From: Streptomyces antarcticus
GTDB lineage: Bacteria; Actinomycetota; Actinomycetes; Streptomycetales; Streptomycetaceae
DNA: 64,000 bases
Assembly: GCF_026627255.1 (NCBI RefSeq)
Contig: NZ_JAPNLM010000015.1
Coordinates: forward strand, 22,508-86,507
Direction of reading: 5' to 3'
Numbering within the stretch: position 1 is the first letter of the stretch; the number at the start of each line of letters is the position of its first letter. The notes below the pieces were generated by a model. That model worked only from the letters and a program-made list of their open reading frames with translations, did not search any database and had not been told where the DNA came from. Position numbers and translations under genes: made by a program. Of the stretch, positions 1-8,172 are shown one piece after another.

Positions 1-405
1 GGCGGGGTCCGCGAGTACCTCCAGCGGGTCGTCGACGAGGCCCGCGCCACCGGGTACACGGCGACCGTCTTCGGCCGCCGCCGGTACCTGCCCGACCTCA
101 ACAGCGACAACCGCCAGCGCCGCGAGGCCGCCGAGCGGATGGCGCTCAACGCCCCGATCCAGGGCACCGCGGCCGACATCGTCAAGGTCGCCATGCTGCG
201 CGTGGACAAGGCGATCACCGAGGCCGGCCTGACGTCGCGGATGCTGCTCCAGGTCCACGACGAAATCGTGCTGGAGATCGCCCCCGGCGAGCGGGAGCGG
301 GTGGAGGAGCTGGTGCGCCGCGAGATGGGCGCCGCCGTCGACCTGCGGGCCGAACTGGACGTGTCGGTGGGCGTCGGGCCCGACTGGGAGTCCGCCGCGC
401 ACTGA
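1..405 (+). CDS. polA: DNA polymerase I, C-terminal part (cut by window edge)
   Basis: This is the last 134 residues of family A DNA polymerase I, which fills gaps in excision repair and replaces Okazaki primers. The frame is open from base 1, so the gene starts outside the window. Visible polymerase-domain landmarks are the NAPIQGTAAD segment (about residues 48-57 of the fragment) and motif C, QVHDE (residues 84-88), whose Asp-Glu pair contributes to the catalytic metal site. The protein ends PDWESAAH, a normal end for actinomycete PolA. It runs convergent to the DUF4184 gene, with a shared terminator between them. Nothing indicates damage. Confidence 0.95.
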   Translation, partial: GGVREYLQRVVDEARATGYTATVFGRRRYLPDLNSDNRQRREAAERMALNAPIQGTAADIVKVAMLRVDKAITEAGLTSRMLLQVHDEIVLEIAPGERERVEELVRREMGAAVDLRAELDVSVGVGPDWESAAH

Positions 406-416
406 CCGTCTGCGCG

Positions 417-451
417 CGGACGTACGCGCACGGACGTACGCGCACGGACGT
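417..451. repeat. 14-bp tandem repeat
   Basis: The unit cggacgtacgcgca occurs at 417-430 and 431-444, followed by a partial third copy to 451. It lies in the short gap after polA. Each unit contains the self-complementary CGTACG. No function can be assigned. Confidence 0.8.
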
Positions 452-487
452 CTACGTGCTGTCGTCCGCGCGCCGGTCATGACGGAG

Positions 488-522
488 CGCCCGTCCCCGC
501 TACTACGCGGTGGGGACGGGCG
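488..522. terminator. Bidirectional intrinsic terminator between polA and the DUF4184 gene
   Basis: A perfect 11-bp stem (CGCCCGTCCCC at 488-498, GGGGACGGGCG at 512-522) has a 13-base loop. It sits between two convergent genes and contains the TAG stop of the minus-strand gene. A T-run is nearly absent, which is normal in Streptomyces. Confidence 0.8.
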
Positions 523-1366
523 TTCGCGCGTCGGTGTCCGGGTTCGCGCCCTGCGCCGTACGGCCGGGGCGGTGCCGCAGCCGGACGAGGACCCCGTACA
601 GCAGCAGGGCCACGGCGAGACCGCCGCCCGCGCCGAAGCAGACCGTCGGGATGATGTCGAGCGGGTGGCCGATCCGGTCGAAGAACGCGAAGAACCGGAT
701 CACGCGCACCGTGACCCCGGCCGCCACGCACACCACGACCAGCACGAGCGCGCCGACGGTCTCGGCGCGCGTCAGCACCGGTACGGACGCGGGCGCCGCG
801 GACGCCGGGATCCGGCGCAGCGCGGTCCCCGCGAACCAGAGCAGGGCGCAGGCGGCGAGCGCCGAACTGCCGTACTGGAGGTACGAGTAGAGAGGCAGGC
901 CGAAGGCGACCGGCTCGCCGAGCGCGGGCAGCGCGTTGGTGCCCCAGCGGTCCAGGTGGGTGAAGCTGTCCCACACGACGTGCGTGAGGGAGCCGGCGAC
1001 CGCCGAGAGGTAGAACCACAGCGCCAGCGCGGGCCGTCGGCGGCCGCGCCACCGCTCGCCCCGCAGGAACGCGTACACCCGGCCACGCTGGCGGCGCGGC
1101 ACGAGCGCGGCCAGCGGCTCGCGCAGCAGCAGCCAGCACGCCGCGAGGACGGCGGTGAGAAGGGCGTCCGCGGTGAGGACGCCCGTCAGGGTGTGGGTGA
1201 AGGTGCCGTACGACATGACGCCGCCGACGACCGCGTCCGCGAAGTAGAAGGTGTCCGGCGCGAACGACCCGAGGACCAGGGCCGAGGCCACCAGCGGGCC
1301 GCGCGCCCGGCCGGTCCGGCGGACGGCCGGCAGGACGGCGGCCGCGTGGCTGAGGGTGAACGGCAT
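503..1366 (-). CDS. DUF4184 family membrane protein
   Basis: This 287-residue integral membrane protein belongs to a family common in Streptomyces whose biochemical role is unknown to me. I chose the ATG at 1366 because the protein then begins MPFTLSHAAAVLP, the conserved N-terminus of the family; the longer frame upstream is low-complexity Arg/His/Thr sequence from GC-rich repeats. Conserved polar motifs are SHAAAVLP near the start, FAPDTFYFADAVVGG, a THT and the later DSFTHLDRWG; repeated His and Asp residues between membrane segments resemble membrane metal-dependent hydrolases. Four to six hydrophobic segments follow. It is monocistronic and convergent to polA. Confidence 0.75.
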   Translation of the reverse strand: MPFTLSHAAAVLPAVRRTGRARGPLVASALVLGSFAPDTFYFADAVVGGVMSYGTFTHTLTGVLTADALLTAVLAACWLLLREPLAALVPRRQRGRVYAFLRGERWRGRRRPALALWFYLSAVAGSLTHVVWDSFTHLDRWGTNALPALGEPVAFGLPLYSYLQYGSSALAACALLWFAGTALRRIPASAAPASVPVLTRAETVGALVLVVVCVAAGVTVRVIRFFAFFDRIGHPLDIIPTVCFGAGGGLAVALLLYGVLVRLRHRPGRTAQGANPDTDARTPVPTA

Positions 1367-1486
1367 GGGGCCTCTTCTCGCTGTGCGGGTGCGCCGTGAG
1401 CGGCGCGTGGTGCGGGTGGCACGCGGTGCGTGGCGTGCGGTGGGTCGTGCGGCGTGCGCGTTGTGGCGTGCGCGTTGCGGGCGTGC

Positions 1487-1520
1487 GGCGTGCGGTGTCG
1501 AGTGGCGTGCGGTGTCGAGT
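1487..1520. repeat. 17-bp tandem duplication
   Basis: The unit ggcgtgcggtgtcgagt is present exactly twice (1487-1503 and 1504-1520), inside a longer gcgtgcg-rich stretch. This is probably replication slippage. Confidence 0.85.
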
Positions 1521-1553
1521 GGCGCCGGGTACCGCCGGTGCACGCGCCCCTTA

Positions 1554-1575
1554 CTTCGGACCAATGCGTCCGAAG
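1554..1575. promoter_or_regulatory. Perfect 8-bp inverted repeat, operator-like
   Basis: CTTCGGAC and GTCCGAAG flank a 6-base centre (caatgc). The site is 128 bases upstream of the transglycosylase start and 188 bases upstream of the DUF4184 start. Length and symmetry suit a dimeric regulator; a transcribed hairpin is the alternative. The cognate regulator is unknown. Confidence 0.4.
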
Positions 1576-1702
1576 GGTCCGGACAGTATGCGTGCGCCGC
1601 GCGGGGACGTGTTGATGTGGTGAAGTTCCGGACCGTGGTGCGTGCCCTGTGCAGCGATCTGACATAAGGTCACGCGGACGTCGAGGGGGAGGGGTCCGGC
1701 TC

Positions 1703-3094
1703 ATGTCGGCTCGCATATTCGGACGCAGGCTGCGCAGGGGCGGCGCCGCCGCCCTGGTCTCCGCTCTGGTGATCGCCGCGGTGACTGCCTCCCAGGGGCC
1801 CGGCGGAGGCGGCGCGGACCGGATCGCGGTGGCCGGGGAGGACAGCACGCGGCCCGTACCGGAGACGCGCTCCGGCGGAGACTCCTCCTACTTCACCGAA
1901 CTGCCCCCGCTGGTCAGCCCCGAGCCGCTGCCCGTCGCGGCGCCGGCGGACGCCGCACCGACGGCCGCGCCGGCCCCGGCCGGGCAGCCCGCCGCCGCGA
2001 CCGGGCCGGACGCGGAGCCGGTGGCCACGGGCGCGGGGGAGGGCACGCAGGGGATACCGGCGAGCGTGCTCGCCGCGTACCGGAACGCGGAGCGCGCGGT
2101 GGGGCAGAACAACCCCGGGTGCGGGCTGCGCTGGCAGCTCCTCGCGGCGATCGGCAAGGTCGAGTCGGGGCAGGCGCGCGGAGGCCGGGTGGACGCGGCC
2201 GGAACCACGCTGCGGCCGATCCTGGGGCCGGTGCTCGACGGCAACGGCTTCGCGAACATCTCCGACACGGACGGCGGAGCGTACGACGGCGACGCCCGGT
2301 ACGACCGGGCGGTCGGCCCGATGCAGTTCATCCCCTCCACGTGGGCGGCCTGGGGCCAGGACGCCAACGGCGACGGCCGGCGCAACCCGAACAACGTGCA
2401 CGACGCGGCCCTCGCGGCCGGCCGCTACCTGTGCGAGGGCACGCGGGACCTGCGGGTGGCGGCGGACCTGGACCGGGCCGTGCTCTCGTACAACCGGTCC
2501 ACGGAGTACCTCCGGACGGTGCGGTCCTGGTTCGCGTACTACCTGAAGGGCACGCACGAGGTACCGGACGGCGAAGGCGCCGGTACGGGTACGGGCGCCG
2601 GTACGGGTACGGGCGCCGCGGTGGCGCCGACCGCACGGCCGAAGCCGGGCCCGGACCCCACCCCGTCCCCCCGGCCCACCCCGAAGCCGACGCCGACTCC
2701 GAGCCAGCCCCCCGAGCCGACGCCGTCTCCCACGCCCACCCCGGTGCCGACGCCGACGCCGGTGCCGACCCCGGTCCCGACCCCCACCCCGGTCCCGACG
2801 CCGAGCCCGGTGCCGACGCCGAGCCCGGTGCCGACGCCGAGCCCGGTGCCGACGCCGAGCCCGGTGCCGACGCCGAGCCCGGTCCCGACGCCGAGCCCGG
2901 TGCCGACGCCGACTCCCACCCCCGAGCCGACGCCCTCCCCGACGGCCACCCCGTCCCCGAAGCCGGCCGCGCCGCCGTCGCCGTCCCCGACGCAGAAGCC
3001 CACCGCGTCCCTGAAGCCCGGCCCGGCCGCCTCCCCGTCGGCGTCCCCGTCCGCCACGCGCCCGGCCGCGCCGACCCCGACCCCGACCCCGTAG
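1703..3094 (+). CDS. Secreted lytic murein transglycosylase with Pro-rich repeat tail
   Basis: This 463-residue exported protein should cut the MurNAc-GlcNAc bond in peptidoglycan. The start at 1703 is set by the GGGGGAGGGG ribosome site. Residues 1-35 form an Arg-rich N-region plus hydrophobic core (signal peptide or anchor). After an Ala/Pro linker, about residues 119-282 form an SLT/MltB-like domain; the catalytic acid is probably Glu154 in GKVESG, followed by the family motif AVGPMQFIPSTWAAWGQDANGDG. Residues 313-463 are a Pro/Thr/Ser tail built of PSPVPT hexapeptides, probably a wall-spanning stalk. It is monocistronic with its own terminator. The domain call is firm; the tail role is inference. 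Confidence 0.88.
   Translation: MSARIFGRRLRRGGAAALVSALVIAAVTASQGPGGGGADRIAVAGEDSTRPVPETRSGGDSSYFTELPPLVSPEPLPVAAPADAAPTAAPAPAGQPAAATGPDAEPVATGAGEGTQGIPASVLAAYRNAERAVGQNNPGCGLRWQLLAAIGKVESGQARGGRVDAAGTTLRPILGPVLDGNGFANISDTDGGAYDGDARYDRAVGPMQFIPSTWAAWGQDANGDGRRNPNNVHDAALAAGRYLCEGTRDLRVAADLDRAVLSYNRSTEYLRTVRSWFAYYLKGTHEVPDGEGAGTGTGAGTGTGAAVAPTARPKPGPDPTPSPRPTPKPTPTPSQPPEPTPSPTPTPVPTPTPVPTPVPTPTPVPTPSPVPTPSPVPTPSPVPTPSPVPTPSPVPTPSPVPTPTPTPEPTPSPTATPSPKPAAPPSPSPTQKPTASLKPGPAASPSASPSATRPAAPTPTPTP
2791..2915 (+). repeat. Coding 18-bp tandem repeats (PSPVPT units)
   Basis: About seven near-perfect copies of an 18-bp unit (ccgagcccggtgccgacg and variants) encode repeated Pro-Ser-Pro-Val-Pro-Thr within the transglycosylase tail. 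Copies differ by single synonymous bases, as expected for slippage-driven expansion that keeps the frame. Confidence 0.85.
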
Positions 3095-3140
3095 CCGTAG
3101 CCGTAGCCGGGGCACGTCACGTCACCTCGCCCGGCCCGCC

Positions 3141-3171
3141 GCCGCCCGGTGCCCTGACGGCACCGGGCGGC
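3141..3171 (+). terminator. Intrinsic terminator after the transglycosylase gene
   Basis: A perfect 13-bp stem (3141-3153 with 3159-3171) has a 5-base loop, ctgac, and starts 47 bases after the stop codon. No U-run follows. Bases 3172-3361 hold only GC-rich imperfect repeats (ggcaccc/cggcgc) and no gene. Confidence 0.8.
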
Positions 3172-3361
3172 GCCGTCTGCCCGGTGGCCGGCCCCTTCGC
3201 CGGAGGCGGCGCGGCACCCCGGCGCGGCACCCGGCGCCGCACCCGGCGGCCCGGCGTCCGGCCAGCGCGCTCCGGCGGGGCCGTCCGGGACCCCCGCCCT
3301 CCCCGCCCCCGGGTTCGGCCGCGCAGGTCAGGGACGTTTCCGGGATCCGCGGCGCAGACGG

Positions 3362-3390
3362 TTCTCATCTCGGCCCCGCATTGCTACGGT
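3362..3390 (+). promoter_or_regulatory. Candidate housekeeping promoter for SPW_0924-DUF3068
   Basis: TTCTCA (3362-3367), a 17-base spacer and TACGGT (3385-3390) precede the small gene at 3431. The -10 fits the Streptomyces TANNNT consensus; the -35 is only a half match. Confidence 0.45.
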
Positions 3391-3430
3391 GCCTCCGCCC
3401 TGACGCCCTATCAGATTCCGGAGGCCCGGC

Positions 3431-3571
3431 ATGCGTCCGTTCGTCGCCGCCGCCAGCGGGCTCGTCCTCGCGGTGCTCCTCGTCCTCGCCATCACGGCGT
3501 TCGGGGCGCCCGAAGGCACGACCTCCCCCAAGCCCCTGCTCACCACCGCGCCCCCCGCGCCCGGAAAGTAG
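3431..3571 (+). CDS. SPW_0924 family small membrane/secreted protein
   Basis: This short frame of 46 residues reads MRPFVAAASG then LVLAVLLVLAITAFGAP, and ends TTSPKPLLTTAPPAPGK. The single hydrophobic stretch (residues 9-26) is a membrane anchor or uncleaved signal, and the PKPLLTT motif is what I recall for the small Streptomyces proteins named SPW_0924. The ribosome site is a modest GGAGG eight bases before the ATG. The DUF3068 gene begins 14 bases after the stop with its own GAGGAGGG site, so the two are almost certainly co-transcribed. Function unknown; association with the DUF3068 protein is a reasonable guess. Confidence 0.8.
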   Translation: MRPFVAAASGLVLAVLLVLAITAFGAPEGTTSPKPLLTTAPPAPGK

Positions 3572-3585
3572 AGGAGGGCCCGGCG

Positions 3586-4605
3586 ATGCGACGCAGAGCG
3601 AGCCTTGTCCTGCTGGCCCTAGCCGTCTTCTGCGCGGCCCTCGCGCCGCTGCTGCGCTGGTACGCGTACCCGCGGCTCGCCAAGATCCCGCCGAACCAGT
3701 ACCAGGAGGTGGTCCTGGAGGCGAAGGACGCGACCCTCATCGACTACCTCGACGGCATGAAGCCCAAGAAGGTCGACAAGGTCACCATCGTCCAGACCCT
3801 CAAGGGCGACGTGGAGGCCTCGAAGGAGATCGAGGCGAGCGCGGGCCGGGACGTCGTCGTGTGGGACACCCTTTCCCACGTCATCGGCCCGGACGGCAAG
3901 ATGGTCTCCCAGATACCCGAGCGCTACATCTTCGACGCCCACACCCAGGACCCGGTGCACGCCACCGGCGAGATGGTCGACGGGGACGCCGTCAAGCGTG
4001 AGGGCATCGAGTTCAAGTGGCCCTTCTTCACAGAGCCGCGCGACTACCTGTACTTCGACGCGCAGACCCGCACCTCGTCACCGATCCACTACGTCGGACC
4101 GCGCACCTTCAAGGGCATGGACGTCTACTACTTCGAGCAGACCGTCCCCTGGACCAAGGTCCCCATGCCGAAGAAGATGCCGATCGAGGGCATCGACCCG
4201 ACGACGCTCGAACAGACCACCGGCACCACCCTCTGGTACACCACCAAGGCGATGTTCTGGGTCGACCCGGTGACCGGCGCGCCCGTCAACGCCGAGCAGC
4301 AGATCCAGCAGGAGATGCGCGGCGGGTTCGCGGCGGCGGCCCCCGACGGCAAGATCACCGCATTCGCCGGGCACGTGAAGATGCGCGAGGACTACAGCGA
4401 CCACACCGTCGAGCTCGTCAGGTCGAACCGTACGAAGGTCCTCGCGCTCCACACGTACGCCCCCGCCGGCCTGGCCGCCGGCGGGCTGGTCTTCCTCGGG
4501 CTGGCGCTGTGGCTGGAGGCCCGGAGCAGGCGGCCGCCGGACGCCGGGGACCGCGGGGACCGAGGGGACGGCAGGGGCCGCGGGGACGGCGCGCTCAGCG
4601 CTTGA
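3586..4605 (+). CDS. DUF3068 (PorA-like) membrane-anchored protein
   Basis: A 339-residue protein has an N-terminal anchor (residues 5-24), a large extracytoplasmic beta-rich region and a C-terminal transmembrane helix (about 286-308) followed by a short charged tail. DUF3068 proteins are widespread in actinomycetes and are often annotated as porin PorA family; no enzymatic role is established to my knowledge. The start at 3586 follows GAGGAGGG. The tail ends in Gly/Asp/Arg repeats (GDRGDRGDGRGRGDG). Its 3' end overlaps the convergent hrpB gene by 11 bases. The call rests on the N-terminal RWYAYPRLAKIPPNQYQEVVL pattern and the two-anchor topology. Confidence 0.82.
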   Translation: MRRRASLVLLALAVFCAALAPLLRWYAYPRLAKIPPNQYQEVVLEAKDATLIDYLDGMKPKKVDKVTIVQTLKGDVEASKEIEASAGRDVVVWDTLSHVIGPDGKMVSQIPERYIFDAHTQDPVHATGEMVDGDAVKREGIEFKWPFFTEPRDYLYFDAQTRTSSPIHYVGPRTFKGMDVYYFEQTVPWTKVPMPKKMPIEGIDPTTLEQTTGTTLWYTTKAMFWVDPVTGAPVNAEQQIQQEMRGGFAAAAPDGKITAFAGHVKMREDYSDHTVELVRSNRTKVLALHTYAPAGLAAGGLVFLGLALWLEARSRRPPDAGDRGDRGDGRGRGDGALSA

Positions 4606-7309
4606 GCCGGGCGCTGGTGTACCGGGTGGCCTCGGCGGTCGCCGGGTCCTCCGGCCACGGGTGCTTCGGGTACCGGCCGCGCAGCTCGGCGCGGACGGCG
4701 CGGTAGCCGCCCCGCCAGAAGGAGGCGAGGTCGGCGGTGACGGCCGCGGGCCGCCCGGCGGGGGACAGCAGGTGGACGAGTACGGGCACCCCCGCCACCC
4801 GGGGCGTCTCGGCCAGCCCGAACAGCTCCTGGAGCTTCACGGCGAGCACCGGCTGCTCCCCGGAGTAGTCCACCCTGACGCGGGAGCCGCTGGGCACTTC
4901 GATCCGCTCCGGGGCCAGCTCGTCGAGCCGGGACGCCTCCCCGGTGGCCCACGGCAGCAGCCGGTTCAGCGCCTGCGCGGCGCTGACGCGGCCCAGGTCC
5001 GAACGGCGCCGGGCCCGGGACAGTTCGGGCTCCAGCCAGTCGTCGGACCGGTCCAGCAGGGCGGCGTCGTCCGCTACGTCCGGCCAGCCGCCGCCGAGGG
5101 TGCGGTGCAGGAACCCCAGCCGGGCCCGGAGCGCCTGCGCGTCGGCGGACCAGCGCAGCAGGCCGAGGCCCTCGGCGCGGAGCCCGTCGAGCAGGGCCGC
5201 GCGCACCAGCGCGGGATCGGGGTCCCGCAGGGGCCGTACGGCCAGCTCGACCGCCCCGAGGCGTTCGGCCCGGCGGGCGACGAGGTCACCGTCCTCCCAG
5301 CGGACCTCCTCGGCGTCCGAGTGGAGGTGCCCGGCGGCCAGCCGGGCGGTGTCCTCGTCGATGACGGCGGCCAGCCGGATCCGGGCCGAGGCCGAGTGCG
5401 GAGCCCGGTCGGCGACCGCCACCGCCAGCCAGGGAGCGCTGCGCAGCCCGGACCCGTCGCCCAGCTCGGCGCCGGTTCCGGAGGCCATGAGGAAGGCCCC
5501 CTCTCCCCGCGCCCGCGCCACCCGCTCCGGGAACGCGAGCGCGGCGACGAGCCCCGCGGCGGCGTCGTCGGGAAGCGCCGCCCCGGCCGAGCGCCCGGCG
5601 GCGCCCCGGGCGGCGCGCCCCGCGGCACCCCCGGCGGTGCTGCCGGACCCTGCCGTGTCGCGGGACCCTGCCATGCCGCCGGACCCCGCGGGGTCGCGGG
5701 CGGAGCGCCCCGCCGTGCTGCCGGACCCCGCGGAGTCGCCGGGCGCGGGTCCCGCCGTGTCGCCGGGTCCCGAGGAGTCACGGGGCGCGGGTCCCGCAGT
5801 GTCGCCCGCGGCGCGCTCCAGGCGCCCGGTCTCCGCCCGCCAGCGCGCCGCGTAGGCGTCGCCGCCCCGTCGGGCCGCCCGCCACGCGCCCGCCAGATCG
5901 TCCCCGTACTCCCGCGGCGGTTCCTCGCTCAGCAGCGCCACCACCTCGGCCGCCCGCCGGGACCCGAGGGCCGGGGCGCCGTCGAGCAGGGCCCGGGCGA
6001 GCCGCGGGTGGAGCCCCAGCCGGGCCATCCGCGCGCCGCGCGGCGTCGGCCGTCCGGCGGGGTCCACCGCGCCCACCGCGAGCAGCACCTCGCGCGCCGC
6101 GGCCATCGCCCCGGCAGGGGGCGGGTCCAGCAGCGCCAGCCCCGCCGCGTCCGGGTCGCCCCAGCACGCGGCCTGGAGGGCGAACTGCGCCAGGTCGGCG
6201 ATGCGGATCTCGGGCGCCGGGTAAGAGGGGAGGCGGGCGTCCTCCGCCTCGGTCCAGCAGCGGTACACCGCGCCCGGCGCCTCGCGTCCGGCCCGCCCCG
6301 CCCGCTGGCGCCCGGCCGCGCGGGACGCCCGTACGGTCGCCAGCGCCCCCAGCCCCCGCGCGTGGTCCACCCGGGGCTCGCGCGCCAGCCCGGAGTCCAC
6401 CACCACCCGTACCCCCGGCACGGTCAGGCTCGACTCCGCGACCGCCGTCGCGAGGATCACCCGGCGGTGCTCCGAAGCCGTCAGCGCCGCGTCCTGTACG
6501 GCCGCCGGGGCCCGGCCGTGCACCTGGAGCACCTCCGCGTCCACCCCGCCCAGCTGCCCGGCGACCCGGGCGATCTCCCCGACGCCGGGCAGGAAGCACA
6601 GCACGTCGCCGGAACGTTCCGCCAGCGCCCGCCGCACCACCGACGCCACGTGCGTCAGCTGCGCCGGGTCCACCCGCATCCCGTGCGGCGGCCGCACCGG
6701 CCGGGCGGGCGGCGCCCAGACCGTCTCCACCGGGTACGCGGTCCCCGCCGCCTCCACCACCGGCGCGCCGCCCAGCACCCGGGACCAGCCCGCCGCGTCG
6801 GTCGTCGCGGAGGCCGCCACGAGGCGCAGCTCCGGCCGCAGGGTCTCCCGTACGTCCAGCAGGAAGGCGGCGACGGTGTCGGCGTCGAGGTGCCGTTCGT
6901 GGCACTCGTCCAGGACCACCACGTCCACGCCCGTCAGCTCCTGGTCCCGCTGGAGCCGCTGGAGCAGGACGCCCGTGGTGACCACCTCGACGACGGTCGA
7001 CGGGCCCGCGACCCGCTCGCCGCGCACGGTGAAGCCCACCGAGGCACCAACCCGCTCGCCCAGCAGCCAGGCCATCCGCCGCGCCGCCGCCCGGGCGGCG
7101 ATCCGCCGGGGTTCGGCGACCACCACCCGGTGACGCGGCCCGCCGCCCACCAGGCCGGCGAGGACCAGGGGCACCAGGGTGGTCTTGCCGGTGCCGGGCG
7201 GCGCGCACAGCACGGCGGTGCCGTGGCCGTCGAGCGCGGCCGTGAGCGCCGGCAGGGCCTCCCGTACGGGAAGGGCGTCGAGGTCGCGGGTGCGGGGGGT
7301 CGGGGACAC
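4595..7309 (-). CDS. hrpB: ATP-dependent RNA helicase HrpB
   Basis: This DEAH-family helicase has 904 residues. Walker A is APPGTGKTT (residues 37-44), motif II is DECH near 135, motif III is SAT near 166, and QRAGRAGR-type motif VI follows in the second RecA domain. The C-terminal HrpB-specific region runs to LKR. The GTG at 7309 is two bases after the stop of the upstream methyltransferase gene, so the pair is one operon; longer in-frame extensions overlap that gene and are rejected. An insertion at about residues 497-583 is made of Asp/Thr/Ala/Gly/Ser repeats (DTAGPAP, GSGSTAG) not typical of the family. Substrate RNA in Streptomyces is unknown. Confidence 0.92.
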   Translation of the reverse strand: MSPTPRTRDLDALPVREALPALTAALDGHGTAVLCAPPGTGKTTLVPLVLAGLVGGGPRHRVVVAEPRRIAARAAARRMAWLLGERVGASVGFTVRGERVAGPSTVVEVVTTGVLLQRLQRDQELTGVDVVVLDECHERHLDADTVAAFLLDVRETLRPELRLVAASATTDAAGWSRVLGGAPVVEAAGTAYPVETVWAPPARPVRPPHGMRVDPAQLTHVASVVRRALAERSGDVLCFLPGVGEIARVAGQLGGVDAEVLQVHGRAPAAVQDAALTASEHRRVILATAVAESSLTVPGVRVVVDSGLAREPRVDHARGLGALATVRASRAAGRQRAGRAGREAPGAVYRCWTEAEDARLPSYPAPEIRIADLAQFALQAACWGDPDAAGLALLDPPPAGAMAAAREVLLAVGAVDPAGRPTPRGARMARLGLHPRLARALLDGAPALGSRRAAEVVALLSEEPPREYGDDLAGAWRAARRGGDAYAARWRAETGRLERAAGDTAGPAPRDSSGPGDTAGPAPGDSAGSGSTAGRSARDPAGSGGMAGSRDTAGSGSTAGGAAGRAARGAAGRSAGAALPDDAAAGLVAALAFPERVARARGEGAFLMASGTGAELGDGSGLRSAPWLAVAVADRAPHSASARIRLAAVIDEDTARLAAGHLHSDAEEVRWEDGDLVARRAERLGAVELAVRPLRDPDPALVRAALLDGLRAEGLGLLRWSADAQALRARLGFLHRTLGGGWPDVADDAALLDRSDDWLEPELSRARRRSDLGRVSAAQALNRLLPWATGEASRLDELAPERIEVPSGSRVRVDYSGEQPVLAVKLQELFGLAETPRVAGVPVLVHLLSPAGRPAAVTADLASFWRGGYRAVRAELRGRYPKHPWPEDPATAEATRYTSARLKR

Positions 7310-7311
7310 GG

Positions 7312-8172
7312 TCAGTCGCGCTCGCAGACGAAGATCGCGGTGCCGGGGATCAGGTTGCCGCGCAGCGGGGACCAGCCGCCCCACTCCTGGCTGTTCCAGG
7401 CGGGCCACTCCGGCTCGACCAGGTCGACCAGGCGGAAGCCGCCGGCGACGACGTCGCGCACGCGGTCGCCGACCGTGCGGTGGTGCTCCACGTAGACGGC
7501 GCGGCCCTCCTCGTCCTGCTCGACGTACGGGGTCCGGTCGAAGTAGGACGCGGAGACGGACAGCCCCTCCGGACCCGGCTCGTCGGGGAAGGCCCAGCGC
7601 AGGGGGTGGGTGACGGAGAAGACCCAGCGGCCGCCGGGCCGCAGGACGCGGCGGACCTCGCGCATCACGTTCACCGGATCGGCGACGAAGGGGACGGCGC
7701 CGTACGCGGAGCAGGCCAGGTCGAAGGAGGCGTCCCGGAAGGGCAGCCGGCCGGCGTCGGCCTCGACGAGCCGGACCGCCGGCACGTCGGAGCCGCCGAT
7801 GCGCAGCGCGTGCTGGAGCTGGCGGTGGGAGAGGTCGAGGGCGACCGGACGGGCGCCCCGGGCGGCCAGCCAGCGCGAGCACTGCGCGGCGCCGGCGCCG
7901 ATCTCCAGGACGTCCTTGCCCTTGAGGGACTCGGCGGGACCGAGGAGGGCGGCCTCGGCCTCGTCGAGCCCCTCGGGACCCCAGACGAACCGGTCGTCAC
8001 CGAGGAACGAGCCGTGCTCGTTCTGGTAGTCGTCCGCGTTGCGGTCCCACCAGCCTCGGGCCGCTCGGCTGCTCTCCGCTTCCCCGGCGTCACGCCGCGT
8101 GGCCTCGGCGTCGTCCTCGGGGCCCTGATCGGCTCCGCGGGCGTCTTCGTGGGCGTAGTCCTCTTGGTTCAT
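7312..8172 (-). CDS. Class I SAM-dependent methyltransferase
   Basis: A 286-residue soluble protein has the Rossmann SAM motif I (VLEIGAGAAQCSRWLA, residues 88-103), motif II acidic loop (PVALDLSHRQL) and a Methyltransf_11-type core (SAYGAVPFV, LRPGGRWVFSVTHPL). The N-terminal 40 residues are acidic and disordered. The conserved WWDRNADDYQ segment at 41-50 is shared by a Streptomyces family annotated only as methyltransferases; the substrate is not known. It is first gene of a two-gene operon with hrpB (2-base gap), divergent from rpsA. Confidence 0.88.
   Translation of the reverse strand: MNQEDYAHEDARGADQGPEDDAEATRRDAGEAESSRAARGWWDRNADDYQNEHGSFLGDDRFVWGPEGLDEAEAALLGPAESLKGKDVLEIGAGAAQCSRWLAARGARPVALDLSHRQLQHALRIGGSDVPAVRLVEADAGRLPFRDASFDLACSAYGAVPFVADPVNVMREVRRVLRPGGRWVFSVTHPLRWAFPDEPGPEGLSVSASYFDRTPYVEQDEEGRAVYVEHHRTVGDRVRDVVAGGFRLVDLVEPEWPAWNSQEWGGWSPLRGNLIPGTAIFVCERD

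Larger units (their letters stand above)
1367..1702. other. 336-bp divergent intergenic region with G/C-rich repeats
   Basis: The region lies between the starts of the DUF4184 gene and the lytic transglycosylase gene. Its left part is skewed (runs of gtgcgg, gcgtgc), with a 17-bp tandem duplication at 1487-1520. The middle holds a perfect inverted repeat (1554-1575). The last 15 bases carry the strong GGGGGAGGGG ribosome site of the transglycosylase gene. I see no convincing small gene and no tRNA. Confidence 0.6.

Noticed and set aside
1367..1702. c-di-AMP (ydaO-type) riboswitch before the lytic transglycosylase gene, as found for some Streptomyces wall hydrolases
   Set aside because: None of the conserved ydaO core segments is visible in the 336 bases.
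2119..3585. Long open frame running through the transglycosylase tail region into the DUF3068 gene
   Set aside because: Only the part from ATG 3586 has a normal composition and family similarity. The rest is an Arg/Ala/Pro/Gly-rich shadow of the transglycosylase gene.
4661..7495. 944-residue frame antisense to hrpB
   Set aside because: Arg/Gly/Pro-rich composition typical of the opposite strand of a GC-rich gene; no recognisable domain, and hrpB motifs on the other strand are unmistakable.
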